This document shows, piece by piece, positions 1 to 6,118 of a stretch of DNA of 6,154 nt. A program made the translations under genes and the position numbers. The notes below the pieces were generated by a model that saw only the letters and a program-made list of their open reading frames with translations, was not told where the DNA came from and ran no database searches. Numbering within the stretch: position 1 is the stretch's first letter; every line of letters begins with the position of its first letter. Origin of the DNA: Chlamydiota bacterium (GTDB taxonomy: Bacteria; Chlamydiota; Chlamydiia; Chlamydiales; SM23-39); NCBI GenBank assembly GCA_027459365.1, contig DAIDIM010000079.1, positions 1 through 6,154 on the forward strand, in the 5' to 3' direction.

Positions 1-32
1 TTGCAGTGCGCCACGAGGCGCCTTATGAACAA

Positions 33-98
33 TCACCGACGAAGTCTAGCTTCAGTATCACGTAACTTGACTTCTAATTCCTCGTATGTTGGTTTCAT
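33..98 (-). pseudogene. Short ORF, possible 5' fragment of a coiled-coil or transposase gene
   Basis: A 21-codon minus-strand frame beginning MKPTYEELEVKLRD and ending at a TGA. The start resembles the N-terminal leader of some IS66-type transposases, but near-identical leaders (xPTYEELE) also precede PAS-domain sensor kinases, so the family cannot be fixed. No convincing ribosome binding site precedes the ATG. Beyond the stop, one other frame stays open to the window edge, so a frameshifted longer gene running off the left end is possible. The remaining bases of 1-114 hold only a small GC-rich hairpin (8-12 with 17-21, loop ACGA). Treated as a remnant with low confidence. Confidence 0.25.
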
Positions 99-114
99 AT
101 CAAGATATTATTAA

Positions 115-279
115 CTCGACTTATGTCATTTTTTGAAAGGCAGATCCGAAGGAGGCGTCCGATGATTTTATTATTTTTTTGCGAGTTAATAGCAGCAACG
201 TCCCTATTGACGAGTAAAAAAATAATAAAAGCGCGGACGCTCTCACCGGAGATGCGATCAAAAAATGACATAAGTCGAG
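115..279. repeat. Long imperfect inverted repeat (MITE-like foldback)
   Basis: The two halves of this 165-bp stretch are reverse complements with interruptions. Outer stem: 115-136 pairs perfectly with 258-279 (22 bp). Middle: 155-161 (GCGTCCG) pairs with 234-240. Inner stem: 166-180 pairs perfectly with 216-230 (15 bp, A/T only). The apex lies around 190-205. Mismatched patches separate the perfect stems. No gene fits inside. A small size, long subterminal complementarity and position beside mobile DNA suggest a miniature inverted-repeat element or head-to-head joined ends of a larger element. A structured RNA is an alternative if the region is transcribed. The TTA/TTAA sequences just outside each end could be target duplication but are too short to prove it. 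Confidence 0.75.
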
Positions 280-329
280 ATTAAATATTTTTATATTTTT
301 TGAGAAAAAAATTTTGCGAGAGCTACTTT

Positions 330-358
330 TTCACCTACCGACGAAAGAGGTAGGTGAA
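330..358. other. Perfect 10-bp hairpin beside the IS left end
   Basis: Positions 330-339 pair perfectly with 349-358 around a 9-base loop (GACGAAAGA). It lies 4 bases outside the proposed left end of the insertion sequence and about 70 bases past the transposase stop. A short T run precedes it on the + strand, giving A residues after it on the minus strand, so it lacks the U tract of an intrinsic terminator in either direction. It could still slow transcription leaving the transposase gene. Bases 280-329 are A/T-rich with no recognisable feature. Confidence 0.4.
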
Positions 359-362
359 CATC

Positions 363-377
363 TGGCATGTCAGGAAT
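363..377 (+). repeat. Left terminal inverted repeat of the IS
   Basis: TGGCATGTCAGGAAT is the exact reverse complement of 2047-2061. Similarity fades just inside the repeat (a partially matching CCTA follows). Bases 373-380 (GGAATCAC) also pair with 400-407 (GTGATTCC), so this end forms a small hairpin just downstream of the transposase stop codon. Confidence 0.6.
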
Positions 378-428
378 CACCCTAAATCCCTCAATCTGAG
401 TGATTCCATTTCTCTTCCAAAATTTTCC

Positions 429-1568
429 TTAACAAAATGCATTTTCCAACCACTTGTTGACGTCTCGTTCTTTGATTTGTTCAAACGCGGTTTCTACAAG
501 CACCTCGGTTGGCCGTTCGCCAACTCTGCTTGCCATCGATAGAATTAACCTGCCCATTGGCTTCGGGCCTTTTTCACTGACACTTTTGTGTTTTCCAAAT
601 AAGGACTCTATTATCTCTGACGATCCAATGACTCGTTTACCTTCAGGCACTCTACTGCCCTGCTCCTCGATAAAATCGACTAACTCACAAGCAAACTCAT
701 CAGCTTGCGAACAAAGTTCCATCCCCACTAAATGATCCTCTAGTTGCTCATAACAATCAACCCAGAGACCATTTTTGCGGACAAAGTTCCTGGTAGTCCT
801 CCCTATACAAACCAGTTGTTTCCAATATTCCAACTTGGCTTCATACTCCTTCAACCACTTGAGCTTCCTTTGCTCTTCTGGAGACAGTTCTCCAAAATGA
901 AGCAGTTGATCAGTGCTCCAATCCACAAGCTCATCAATATTGTGGTAGCGTGCTTTTGATCGTTGATTCGGCGGAGCTATATTTGAATATTCCGTCAGTT
1001 GCACCTGTTTTTTGAAGTTGGCGCATTTTTTCGTAAAACTTCCCCACAATTCGTCGTCTCTAAGTTGATGCTCATACAAACAGGCAATCTTATGCGGCAC
1101 ATCGTAAATGTCAATGACACTAGGGTGGGCTTCACAGAAGAGCCTTCCTCCACACCGAAGGTCAGATCCATGATCTTTTATAAAAGCAAGTGGTGGAATC
1201 CCACGGTTTGCCTCCAGTATCTCCGAGAGCTCTGCCTGCACTAACCCTCCATTACTAGTTTTCATAGGAACAATTCCAAGGGGCTCGACGTCTTCAAACG
1301 TGATGGTCAAATCGTCTTTCTTTAGAAGGGTACTCATGCGAACGCCCAAAACTACAAGACATTTGTGAACCCCCTTACTCACAACGTGATCTGCAATCCA
1401 TATCCAGTCGTCTGCTTCTTCTTTGGGGCGTGTGAGTTTGTACAATCCAAGCTTCATCTCCCATTGAATGCATGTTTCCACAGCAGGCGCTCGATCAAGT
1501 TTGTTCTGCCCGTGGAAGAACTCCATTGCATGGGCTGTTCCTGAAAAGCTCAAACACGCTGCATGCAT
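429..1568 (-). CDS. DDE transposase, catalytic C-terminal part (OrfB)
   Basis: This encodes the catalytic part of a cut-and-paste type transposase that would act on the ends of the surrounding element. I recognise the protein family from its run of conserved blocks: GLYKLTRPKEEADDWIWIAD (41-60), a central KDHGSDLRCGGRLF block (131-144), IYDVPHKIACL (154-164), APPNQRSKARY (198-208) and GSSEIIESLFGKHK (315-328). Likely DDE residues are D60, D136 (or D132) and E321; this assignment is by inference. The nominal ATG at 1568 is not the natural start. The same frame stays open upstream to about 1687 and reads KEIAPLTGRPHNHTYW, which continues family-like sequence into the upstream coiled-coil ORF. 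Joined by a -1 shift at the A9 run, the product is 505 residues, close to what I expect of intact family members. No internal stop or other break is seen. Ends at TAA, 429-431. Confidence 0.85.
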   Translation of the reverse strand: MHAACLSFSGTAHAMEFFHGQNKLDRAPAVETCIQWEMKLGLYKLTRPKEEADDWIWIADHVVSKGVHKCLVVLGVRMSTLLKKDDLTITFEDVEPLGIVPMKTSNGGLVQAELSEILEANRGIPPLAFIKDHGSDLRCGGRLFCEAHPSVIDIYDVPHKIACLYEHQLRDDELWGSFTKKCANFKKQVQLTEYSNIAPPNQRSKARYHNIDELVDWSTDQLLHFGELSPEEQRKLKWLKEYEAKLEYWKQLVCIGRTTRNFVRKNGLWVDCYEQLEDHLVGMELCSQADEFACELVDFIEEQGSRVPEGKRVIGSSEIIESLFGKHKSVSEKGPKPMGRLILSMASRVGERPTEVLVETAFEQIKERDVNKWLENAFC

Positions 1569-1585
1569 GAGTGACAGAACAGTTG

Positions 1586-1945
1586 TTATGATGCTGTTCC
1601 AGTATGTGTGGTTGTGAGGCCTACCAGTGAGCGGAGCAATCTCTTTTTTTTTAACTCTTCTACCTGCTGAATTGCTTTCTCCAGTTGAGTTTTAAGCCCT
1701 GCGATCTCGATGTCTTTTTGACTCAGTTCTTCTCTAGCCCGGTAATGGGCAGTTTTTTCCTTCGATAGCTCCTCATGAAGCAGATCACGACCTCTTCTCG
1801 CTCGTTTCACGGCTAATTTTTGTTTTTTAAGATCATCTTTTGTCACTTTGGTTTTCTCTTTCCAAGAATCACGACTTTCCTCAAGCCATTGCAAGGTTTT
1901 GTCAGGTCGTGATGGGAAAAAATAGTCTGATGGTTGTGAACTCAT
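1586..1945 (-). CDS. Transposase N-terminal coiled-coil part (OrfA)
   Basis: A 119-residue charged, helical protein. Residues about 15-100 form a near-continuous coiled coil rich in K, E, R and L (SWKEKTKVTKDDLKKQKLAV onwards), the usual N-terminal arm of the transposase family encoded just downstream, probably for multimerisation or DNA binding. The start is supported by AAGGAG four bases before ATG. Residues up to K100 belong to the real protein. The last 19 (from R102, RLLRSLVGL...) are an out-of-frame tail read past the A9 run and ending at TAA, without helix character. The catalytic ORF overlaps this one by about 100 bases in the -1 frame. It is therefore either OrfA of an OrfAB frameshift pair or the front half of a broken gene. 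Confidence 0.75.
   Translation of the reverse strand: MSSQPSDYFFPSRPDKTLQWLEESRDSWKEKTKVTKDDLKKQKLAVKRARRGRDLLHEELSKEKTAHYRAREELSQKDIEIAGLKTQLEKAIQQVEELKKKRLLRSLVGLTTTHTGTAS
1643..1652 (-). promoter_or_regulatory. A9G slip site joining OrfA and OrfB (-1 frameshift)
   Basis: On the minus strand the OrfA codons here are TTA AAA AAA AAG, i.e. residues L98-K99-K100-K101, and contain the canonical -1 heptamer A AAA AAG in the correct phase (1649-1643). Slipping back one base gives LKKKEIAPL and enters the catalytic frame directly. An A9 run is also long enough for RNA polymerase slippage; adding one A yields the same protein. A purine-rich AGGTAGAAGAG lies immediately upstream, and might act like the upstream Shine-Dalgarno-type stimulator known at dnaX, but the spacing is very short. 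I found no strong downstream stem-loop. A one-base deletion from A10 explains the same facts. Confidence 0.55.
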
Positions 1946-1949
1946 AATG

Positions 1950-1955
1950 CTCCTT
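1950..1955 (-). promoter_or_regulatory. Ribosome binding site of the transposase
   Basis: Minus strand AAGGAG, four bases before the ATG at 1945. It fixes the start of the coiled-coil ORF. Further upstream on the minus strand a TTGATA followed by TAAAGAT is only a weak promoter candidate. The transposase promoter therefore probably lies within the right end of the element (1956-2046), where nothing else is recognisable. Confidence 0.6.
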
Positions 1956-2046
1956 GGGGTTGAAGTAAGGAGAAGATTGTAGATGGAAGTACGGTGTATG
2001 GAAAGTGGAATCTTTACTTGATACCAAAATTATCAAAAACTAGGCA

Positions 2047-2061
2047 ATTCCTGACATGCCA
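2047..2061 (-). repeat. Right terminal inverted repeat of the IS
   Basis: ATTCCTGACATGCCA is the exact reverse complement of 363-377. It directly precedes coding sequence for the ATPase remnant, and the only ATG available to that remnant (2056) lies inside this repeat. That fits an insertion junction here. Confidence 0.6.
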
Positions 2062-2403
2062 CTATCCATCTTTACGGGAAAAACAGCTCTTCGCAATCCT
2101 GTCAAAATGTATCCTGAAAACAGCAATTTAATGCATGCTGCTTATGTTCCTCTAACTCAAGATCAGTCTCTTGGAAAGATTCGAGAAACCTTTTTTGTCA
2201 ATCAGATCCAAAATGTTGGAAAATCAATCTTTTATAGCCGGATTGGTGATTTCACAATTGACGATATGATTTTCGAAATTGGTGGTAAGAATAAGAGCCA
2301 CAAACAGATCAACGAGAAAAAGAACGGATTTGTGATTTGCGATGACATTCTCACAGGTTCTCAAGGAACAATTCCGATGTATCTCTTTAGATTTTTGTAC
2401 TGA
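2056..2403 (+). pseudogene. C-terminal remnant of an AAA ATPase with DUF4143 domain
   Basis: The 115-residue frame matches the end of the AAA_14/DUF4143 ATPases: the KMYPENSNLMHA block (17-28), IRETFFVNQI (42-51), GDFTIDDMIFEIGGKNK (64-80) and the terminal FVICDDI...IPMYLFRFLY. The D69...E74-x3-K78 arrangement resembles a PD-(D/E)xK nuclease core, which has been suggested for this domain (family knowledge, not tested here). Intact relatives are roughly 370-450 residues, with Walker A and B motifs at the N terminus. Those parts are absent, and the frame is blocked by a TAG at 2041-2043. The apparent ATG sits in the IS inverted repeat and has no ribosome binding site, so expression is unlikely. 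The gene was probably truncated by the insertion and later deletion. Confidence 0.8.
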
Positions 2404-2409
2404 GATCAG

Positions 2410-2454
2410 AAATTGAGGCAAACGAACCCCGTTTCGGGGTGTTCACCTCAATTT
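2410..2454. terminator. Nested hairpin between convergent genes
   Basis: An outer 9-bp stem (2410-2418 AAATTGAGG with 2446-2454 CCTCAATTT) encloses a GC-rich inner stem ACCCCG/CGGGGT (2426-2431 with 2435-2440, TTT loop). It lies 6 bases after the stop of the ATPase remnant and 14 bases after the stop of the convergent acidic-protein gene. That position and stability suit a bidirectional terminator. Only a three-base T run follows on either strand, so it is not a textbook intrinsic terminator. Confidence 0.55.
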
Positions 2455-2467
2455 GGAAAAGTTGTAA

Positions 2468-2710
2468 TTACTCTTCAGAATCGTTTTCGTGGTTGTTCTC
2501 TGAATCGTCATTGCCGAATTGAGCCACATCTTGTTGTTGTTTTTTCTCTTCCGGCTCCGCTGCTACGTCGCTTGGACCTACATCGGCTGCATTTTCTGCT
2601 GCGCCAATCACTTCTATTTCTTGCTTTTCGCTTTCGTTATCATCGAACTGTTCTTGCGCGAATAAACCGTTAAAACTGAAAGCTGCTGCCATTAACATTA
2701 TTTTTTTCAT
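2468..2710 (-). CDS. Small exported acidic protein of unknown function
   Basis: 80 residues. The N terminus MKKIMLMAAAFSFNGLFAQE has a basic n-region, a hydrophobic core and a plausible signal peptidase I site after A18, so export to the periplasm or beyond is inferred. There is no lipobox cysteine. The mature part is low-complexity and very acidic (many E, D, Q, N; only three lysines, no arginine), ends in DDSENNHENDSEE, and is probably unstructured. The start is supported by AGGAG at 2720-2724, nine bases before ATG. It is transcribed away from the histone-like/peptidase unit and towards the ATPase remnant. I do not recognise a family. Calcium or other cation binding, or a partner for a basic protein, are only guesses from charge. 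Confidence 0.65.
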   Translation of the reverse strand: MKKIMLMAAAFSFNGLFAQEQFDDNESEKQEIEVIGAAENAADVGPSDVAAEPEEKKQQQDVAQFGNDDSENNHENDSEE

Positions 2711-2744
2711 ACTTATTTTCTCCTATTGTTCAATGTAATTTGCT

Positions 2745-2773
2745 AGAGTACTAAAAAAATATTTATTTGACAA
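2745..2773 (-). promoter_or_regulatory. Possible promoter of the acidic-protein gene
   Basis: Minus strand TTGTCA (2768-2773) and TACTCT (2745-2750) are 17 bases apart. The -35 box is good and the -10 box poor. Its -35 shares bases with the -35 of the opposing promoter, so the two would compete if both are used. Confidence 0.3.
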
Positions 2774-2796
2774 CTTTTTCATTTGATCTATAGAAT
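2767..2796 (+). promoter_or_regulatory. Promoter of the histone-like/PreP unit
   Basis: A perfect TTGACA (2767-2772) and TAGAAT (2791-2796) are separated by 18 bases; TATAGA at 2789-2794 is an alternative -10 with 16-base spacing. Predicted transcription starts around 2802-2804, shortly before GGAG (2811-2814) and the ATG at 2822. It is the only good sigma-70/sigma-66-type promoter seen on this strand ahead of the two genes. Confidence 0.6.
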
Positions 2797-2821
2797 GCGC
2801 TTAAAGTTACGGAGAAGTTCT

Positions 2822-3226
2822 ATGGCGGCCAGAGCAAAAAAACGAGCAAAGAAACAATCATCGCGAAAATCAGTTGGAAAAAAAAGAGCAACCAAAAAAG
2901 TTCCCTTAAAAAAAAGGGTGGTAAAAAAGAGCGCGAAAAAGAGATCTAGAAAAGAGAAATCTTCCACGTCTAATCAGGAGTCTCTTTGGAGAGCATATAG
3001 AGGTCTTCAAGAGAAAATTAATGGGGCTTGGAAAAAACTACAAGCAGACGTGAAGCGAAGAGCAAGTGCTGAGGTGCTCACGGCTCACAGGAACCATCTA
3101 CTTCTACTGCTAGGCGAATGTAATTACATGGCGCGAGAGTGCATGAGATCTGCCGGAGAATCTGAGGTCAATCAATACTCTCCAACTCCGATTGAAACAG
3201 ACATTAATCCTTTTAGAAACTCTTAA
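2822..3226 (+). CDS. Histone-like basic-tailed protein, 134 aa
   Basis: Residues 2-47 are about half lysine and arginine, in AKKRAKK / KKRATKK / KKRVVKK / AKKRSRK repeats interspersed with A, S and V. This resembles the DNA-binding tail of chlamydial Hc2 and other bacterial H1-like proteins. Nucleic-acid binding is inferred from this. Residues about 53-112 (SLWRAYRGLQEKINGAWKKL ... HLLLLLGECNYMARECMRS) look like a helical domain that Hc2 itself does not have as far as I recall. The C-terminal 20 residues are polar. The ATG at 2822 is chosen because GGAG lies seven bases upstream. An in-frame TTG at 2783 would overlap the -10 box and is rejected. The stop codon abuts the ATG of the peptidase gene, so the two are co-transcribed and probably translationally coupled. 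No specific function can be assigned. Confidence 0.75.
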   Translation: MAARAKKRAKKQSSRKSVGKKRATKKVPLKKRVVKKSAKKRSRKEKSSTSNQESLWRAYRGLQEKINGAWKKLQADVKRRASAEVLTAHRNHLLLLLGECNYMARECMRSAGESEVNQYSPTPIETDINPFRNS

Positions 3227-6118
3227 ATGAGAGTTGGGTCTACCTATCGCTCTTTTAAAGGAACTAAAAATATTCCCTTAAAAGAGCTGCAAAGTACTTT
3301 GGTTGAAGCTGTGCATGAGCCAACAGGCGCTTCCGTCATGCACATTGCTAACTCCGATCCGGAAAATCTCTTTTGCCTCTCTTTTCAGACTCTCCCCTCT
3401 TCCTCAAACGGGGTTGCCCATATTTTGGAACACATCGTGTTATGTGGCTCAAAAAAATTCCCAATCAAAGATCCTTTTTTCTCAATGACACGGCGCAGCC
3501 TAAATACCTATATGAACGCATTGACCGGACAAGACTTTACCTGTTATCCGGCAAGTTCTCAAGTTGAGAAGGATTTCTACAATTTGTTAGAAGTCTACTT
3601 AGATGCGGTGTTTCACCCAGAGCTTAAACTGATGAGCTTCTTGCAAGAGGGGCATAGACTTGAATTGATTGATCAAAAAAAGCTTGCATTTCAAGGAGTT
3701 GTGTATAATGAAATGAAAGGAGTTTTATCATCACCGGAGCCAAGACTTTGGGAATGTGTTTTAAAACATTTAACTCCAGATCTTCCCTATGCTGTCAATT
3801 CGGGAGGAAATCCGCGAGACATTCCGAATCTTACATATGATGAGCTTAAAAATTTCCATCGCACATATTACCATCCATCACGCTGTATTTTTTTCTTTTA
3901 TGGCAATTTGCCACTTGAAAGACATTTGGATTTCTTGCTTGAAAACGCCCTTTCCGATGTGAAGAAAGTCGACCCCCTCCCACCAATACCGACGCAAAGA
4001 AGGTTTTCAAAACCAGTAGTTGTAAAAGAATCATACCCGATTGCAGAATCAGAACCGATCGATAAAAAGACATGGATTGTCTTTTCATTTCTCACAACAT
4101 CACTTCTTGATCAGGAAGAGGTATTGGCTCTTAGTCTATTAGATAGTCTCCTCATGGATACAGATGCTTCTGTTTTGAAAATGGCCGCGTTAAAGTCGGG
4201 GCTTTGTACAAGCGCAGATTCTTCTGTTGATGTTGAAATGAGCGAAATCCCCTTTTCTTTTGTTTTTAAGGGTTGTGTTTCTAAAAATGCGAGCGCTTTA
4301 AAAAAACTGCTCTTTGAAACGTTAGAAAAAAGTACATTTACAGAAGAGGAAATTGAAGCATCTTTACATCAATTAGAATTTGAAAGGACAGAAATTGCAG
4401 GGGAAGGGATTCCCTTTGGTCTTTCTCTTTTCTTTCGATCGGCTCTAATCAAACAGCATGGCAGTGAGCCAGAAAGTGCGCTCCTCATTCATACCCTTTT
4501 CCGAATGCTAGAACAAGATTTAAAAGACCCACAATTCTTGAAAAGGCTCATCCGCAAATATTTCCTCGATAATCCCCATTATGTGGAATTGATTTTTACT
4601 CCAGACGCGACGCTTGCGGCTGAAGAGAGAAAAGAAGAGGAAGAGAGATTACAAAATCTACTTCCAAAGATCGATGTTCAAGAAATTCTTGACTTAACAA
4701 AAAAGCTCGCCAAATACCAAGAATCGATCGAAACCCAATCTTTGGATTGCCTTCCGAAACTTCATTTGTCAGATATCACACGAAAAGTGAAAGATTATCC
4801 CCTTTTTTGTACACAAATGGAGCAACTGCAGGTTTTTCATCATCCTTGCTTTACAAACCAAATTCTCTATGCAGATCTGATCTTTGATCTTCCAGAAATT
4901 CAGGAAAAAGATCTTCCACTGGTTTCATTATACATCAATTTCATGACTGAGCTTGGTTGTGGAGGAAGAGATTACGCAGAAAATCTAGCCTTTCAACAAG
5001 CTTATACTGGTGGGCTGCATGCCTCCCTTGCCATCCATACTTCAATGGAAACGCCCGATTTTCAACCCTATTTTTCTCTCCGCGGTAAGGCTTTAGCTCG
5101 AAATAGTGAAAAACTTTTTTCCATTTTTGCCGATTTTATGCAAGGGGTTGATTGCTCAGATCGAGAGCGAATTCAGGAGCTCTTAGCACAAAGCGCAACC
5201 GAATTGCAAAATCGATTAACAAAAAATGCAATCAATTATGCGATTCAAACATCGCTTCTCAATTTTTCTAAAGTCGCATTTGTCTTAGATCAATGGAATG
5301 GCCTTGCCTATTACCAAGCAGTTCTCAATTGGATCAAAAATCCAGAAAAAATTCCCGAAGAGCTCCATCGGATTCAAAATATCCTTTTAGGAAAAGGAGC
5401 TCCTCATCTGGTGATATCATGTGAAGAAAACACTTTTGAAGAAATAAAAAATCACTCTTTTTTCAATTTGCACAATAAAATGAAATATCGAGCGATAACG
5501 CCATGGAAAAGTGACTTCCAACCAAAAAAACAAACCTCTCAGGCCCGTTTTATCTCTTCTCCTGTCGCATTTACAGCACGAGGTCAACGTACAATCACCT
5601 ATCGAGATCCCCGTTCTCCGTTTCTTGTTCTTGCAACTGAACTACTCGATAACATTCACCTACATAAAGAAATTCGTGAAAAAGGGGGCGCTTATGGAAG
5701 TAGTGCAAGTTATACTCCCCAAACAGGCAGTTTTCACTTTTACTCCTATCGAGATCCCAATTTATCGCGCACAATCCAGGAGTTCCAAATCGGACTGGAA
5801 AAAATCAGTCTTGGCAAATTTAGTGCTCAAGATCTAGAAGAGGCCAAATTTGGTGCAATCCAAGCATTAGATGTGCCTATTCCGCCAGGAAATCGAGCAA
5901 GAACTGCCTATGCTTGGGCTCGCTCTGGAAGGACCCTGGAAGAGAGGGAAAAGTTTCGCAATGCGGTTTTATCAGCAACAAAAGAGGATGTGGCAAAGGT
6001 TGTGAGGGAAGAGCTCTTGCCATCCCCTCATGTAATTGTTTCGTTCTTAGGCGAAGACCTGTATAAACGAGAGGAAAAAAAGTTGCATAATCCTCTTGAC
6101 ATTTTAACTATACATTAA
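3227..6118 (+). CDS. PreP-like M16C zinc metallopeptidase, 963 aa
   Basis: A full-length member of the presequence protease (PreP/CymA-type) M16C family, which degrades short unstructured peptides inside a closed two-half chamber. The inverted zinc motif HILEH gives H65, E68 (catalytic) and H69. The third zinc ligand is E162 in GVVYNEMKG. Flanking blocks (LCGSKKFPIKDPF at 72-84, YMNALTGQDFTCYPAS at 95-110) are typical. The C-terminal half keeps the substrate-binding R/Y pair (R817 and Y823 in REKGGAYG). Length is close to the usual 950-1000. No signal peptide or membrane segment is visible, so a cytoplasmic location is inferred. Chlamydia encodes a comparable protease annotated ptr, but this is the PreP rather than the protease III branch. 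No ribosome binding site precedes the ATG; translation likely depends on coupling to the upstream gene, whose TAA is adjacent. No clear terminator follows within the 36 bases left. Confidence 0.93.
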   Translation: MRVGSTYRSFKGTKNIPLKELQSTLVEAVHEPTGASVMHIANSDPENLFCLSFQTLPSSSNGVAHILEHIVLCGSKKFPIKDPFFSMTRRSLNTYMNALTGQDFTCYPASSQVEKDFYNLLEVYLDAVFHPELKLMSFLQEGHRLELIDQKKLAFQGVVYNEMKGVLSSPEPRLWECVLKHLTPDLPYAVNSGGNPRDIPNLTYDELKNFHRTYYHPSRCIFFFYGNLPLERHLDFLLENALSDVKKVDPLPPIPTQRRFSKPVVVKESYPIAESEPIDKKTWIVFSFLTTSLLDQEEVLALSLLDSLLMDTDASVLKMAALKSGLCTSADSSVDVEMSEIPFSFVFKGCVSKNASALKKLLFETLEKSTFTEEEIEASLHQLEFERTEIAGEGIPFGLSLFFRSALIKQHGSEPESALLIHTLFRMLEQDLKDPQFLKRLIRKYFLDNPHYVELIFTPDATLAAEERKEEEERLQNLLPKIDVQEILDLTKKLAKYQESIETQSLDCLPKLHLSDITRKVKDYPLFCTQMEQLQVFHHPCFTNQILYADLIFDLPEIQEKDLPLVSLYINFMTELGCGGRDYAENLAFQQAYTGGLHASLAIHTSMETPDFQPYFSLRGKALARNSEKLFSIFADFMQGVDCSDRERIQELLAQSATELQNRLTKNAINYAIQTSLLNFSKVAFVLDQWNGLAYYQAVLNWIKNPEKIPEELHRIQNILLGKGAPHLVISCEENTFEEIKNHSFFNLHNKMKYRAITPWKSDFQPKKQTSQARFISSPVAFTARGQRTITYRDPRSPFLVLATELLDNIHLHKEIREKGGAYGSSASYTPQTGSFHFYSYRDPNLSRTIQEFQIGLEKISLGKFSAQDLEEAKFGAIQALDVPIPPGNRARTAYAWARSGRTLEEREKFRNAVLSATKEDVAKVVREELLPSPHVIVSFLGEDLYKREEKKLHNPLDILTIH

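Larger units (their letters stand above)
363..2061 (-). mobile_element. Insertion sequence, about 1.7 kb, single split transposase gene
   Basis: Perfect 15-bp inverted repeats at 363-377 and 2047-2061 bracket a minus-strand transposase gene that fills nearly all the space between them (429-1945). The resulting size, about 1.70 kb, suits a DDE transposase of about 505 residues. The right end falls inside a gene fragment of an AAA/DUF4143 ATPase, as expected for an insertion. No convincing target-site duplication flanks the ends, and the left flank does not encode the rest of that ATPase. Either the insertion was followed by deletion or rearrangement, or the true ends differ by a few bases. I cannot assign an IS family by name. 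Confidence 0.6.

Noticed and set aside
115..279. Integron attC site or CRISPR-like array
   Set aside because: No attC R'/R'' core sequences (GTTRRRY/RYYYAAC) in the right places, no integrase, and no repeated direct units with spacers.
269..385. + strand open frame containing KKILRELLFHLPTKEVGEH across the IS left end
   Set aside because: No start codon or ribosome binding site. It begins in the foldback, crosses the inverted repeat and does not match the missing part of the ATPase. Probably chance.
454..1244. Several + strand open frames of 70-90 codons opposite the transposase
   Set aside because: They are antisense to a clearly recognisable coding sequence, have no ribosome binding sites and show no protein-family features.
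2783..2821. In-frame TTG start giving a 13-residue longer basic protein
   Set aside because: It would lie upstream of the predicted transcription start and overlap the -10 box. The ATG at 2822 has a well-spaced GGAG.
3846..4095. Minus-strand open frames inside the peptidase gene
   Set aside because: Shadow frames of a well-conserved M16C coding sequence, with no independent evidence.
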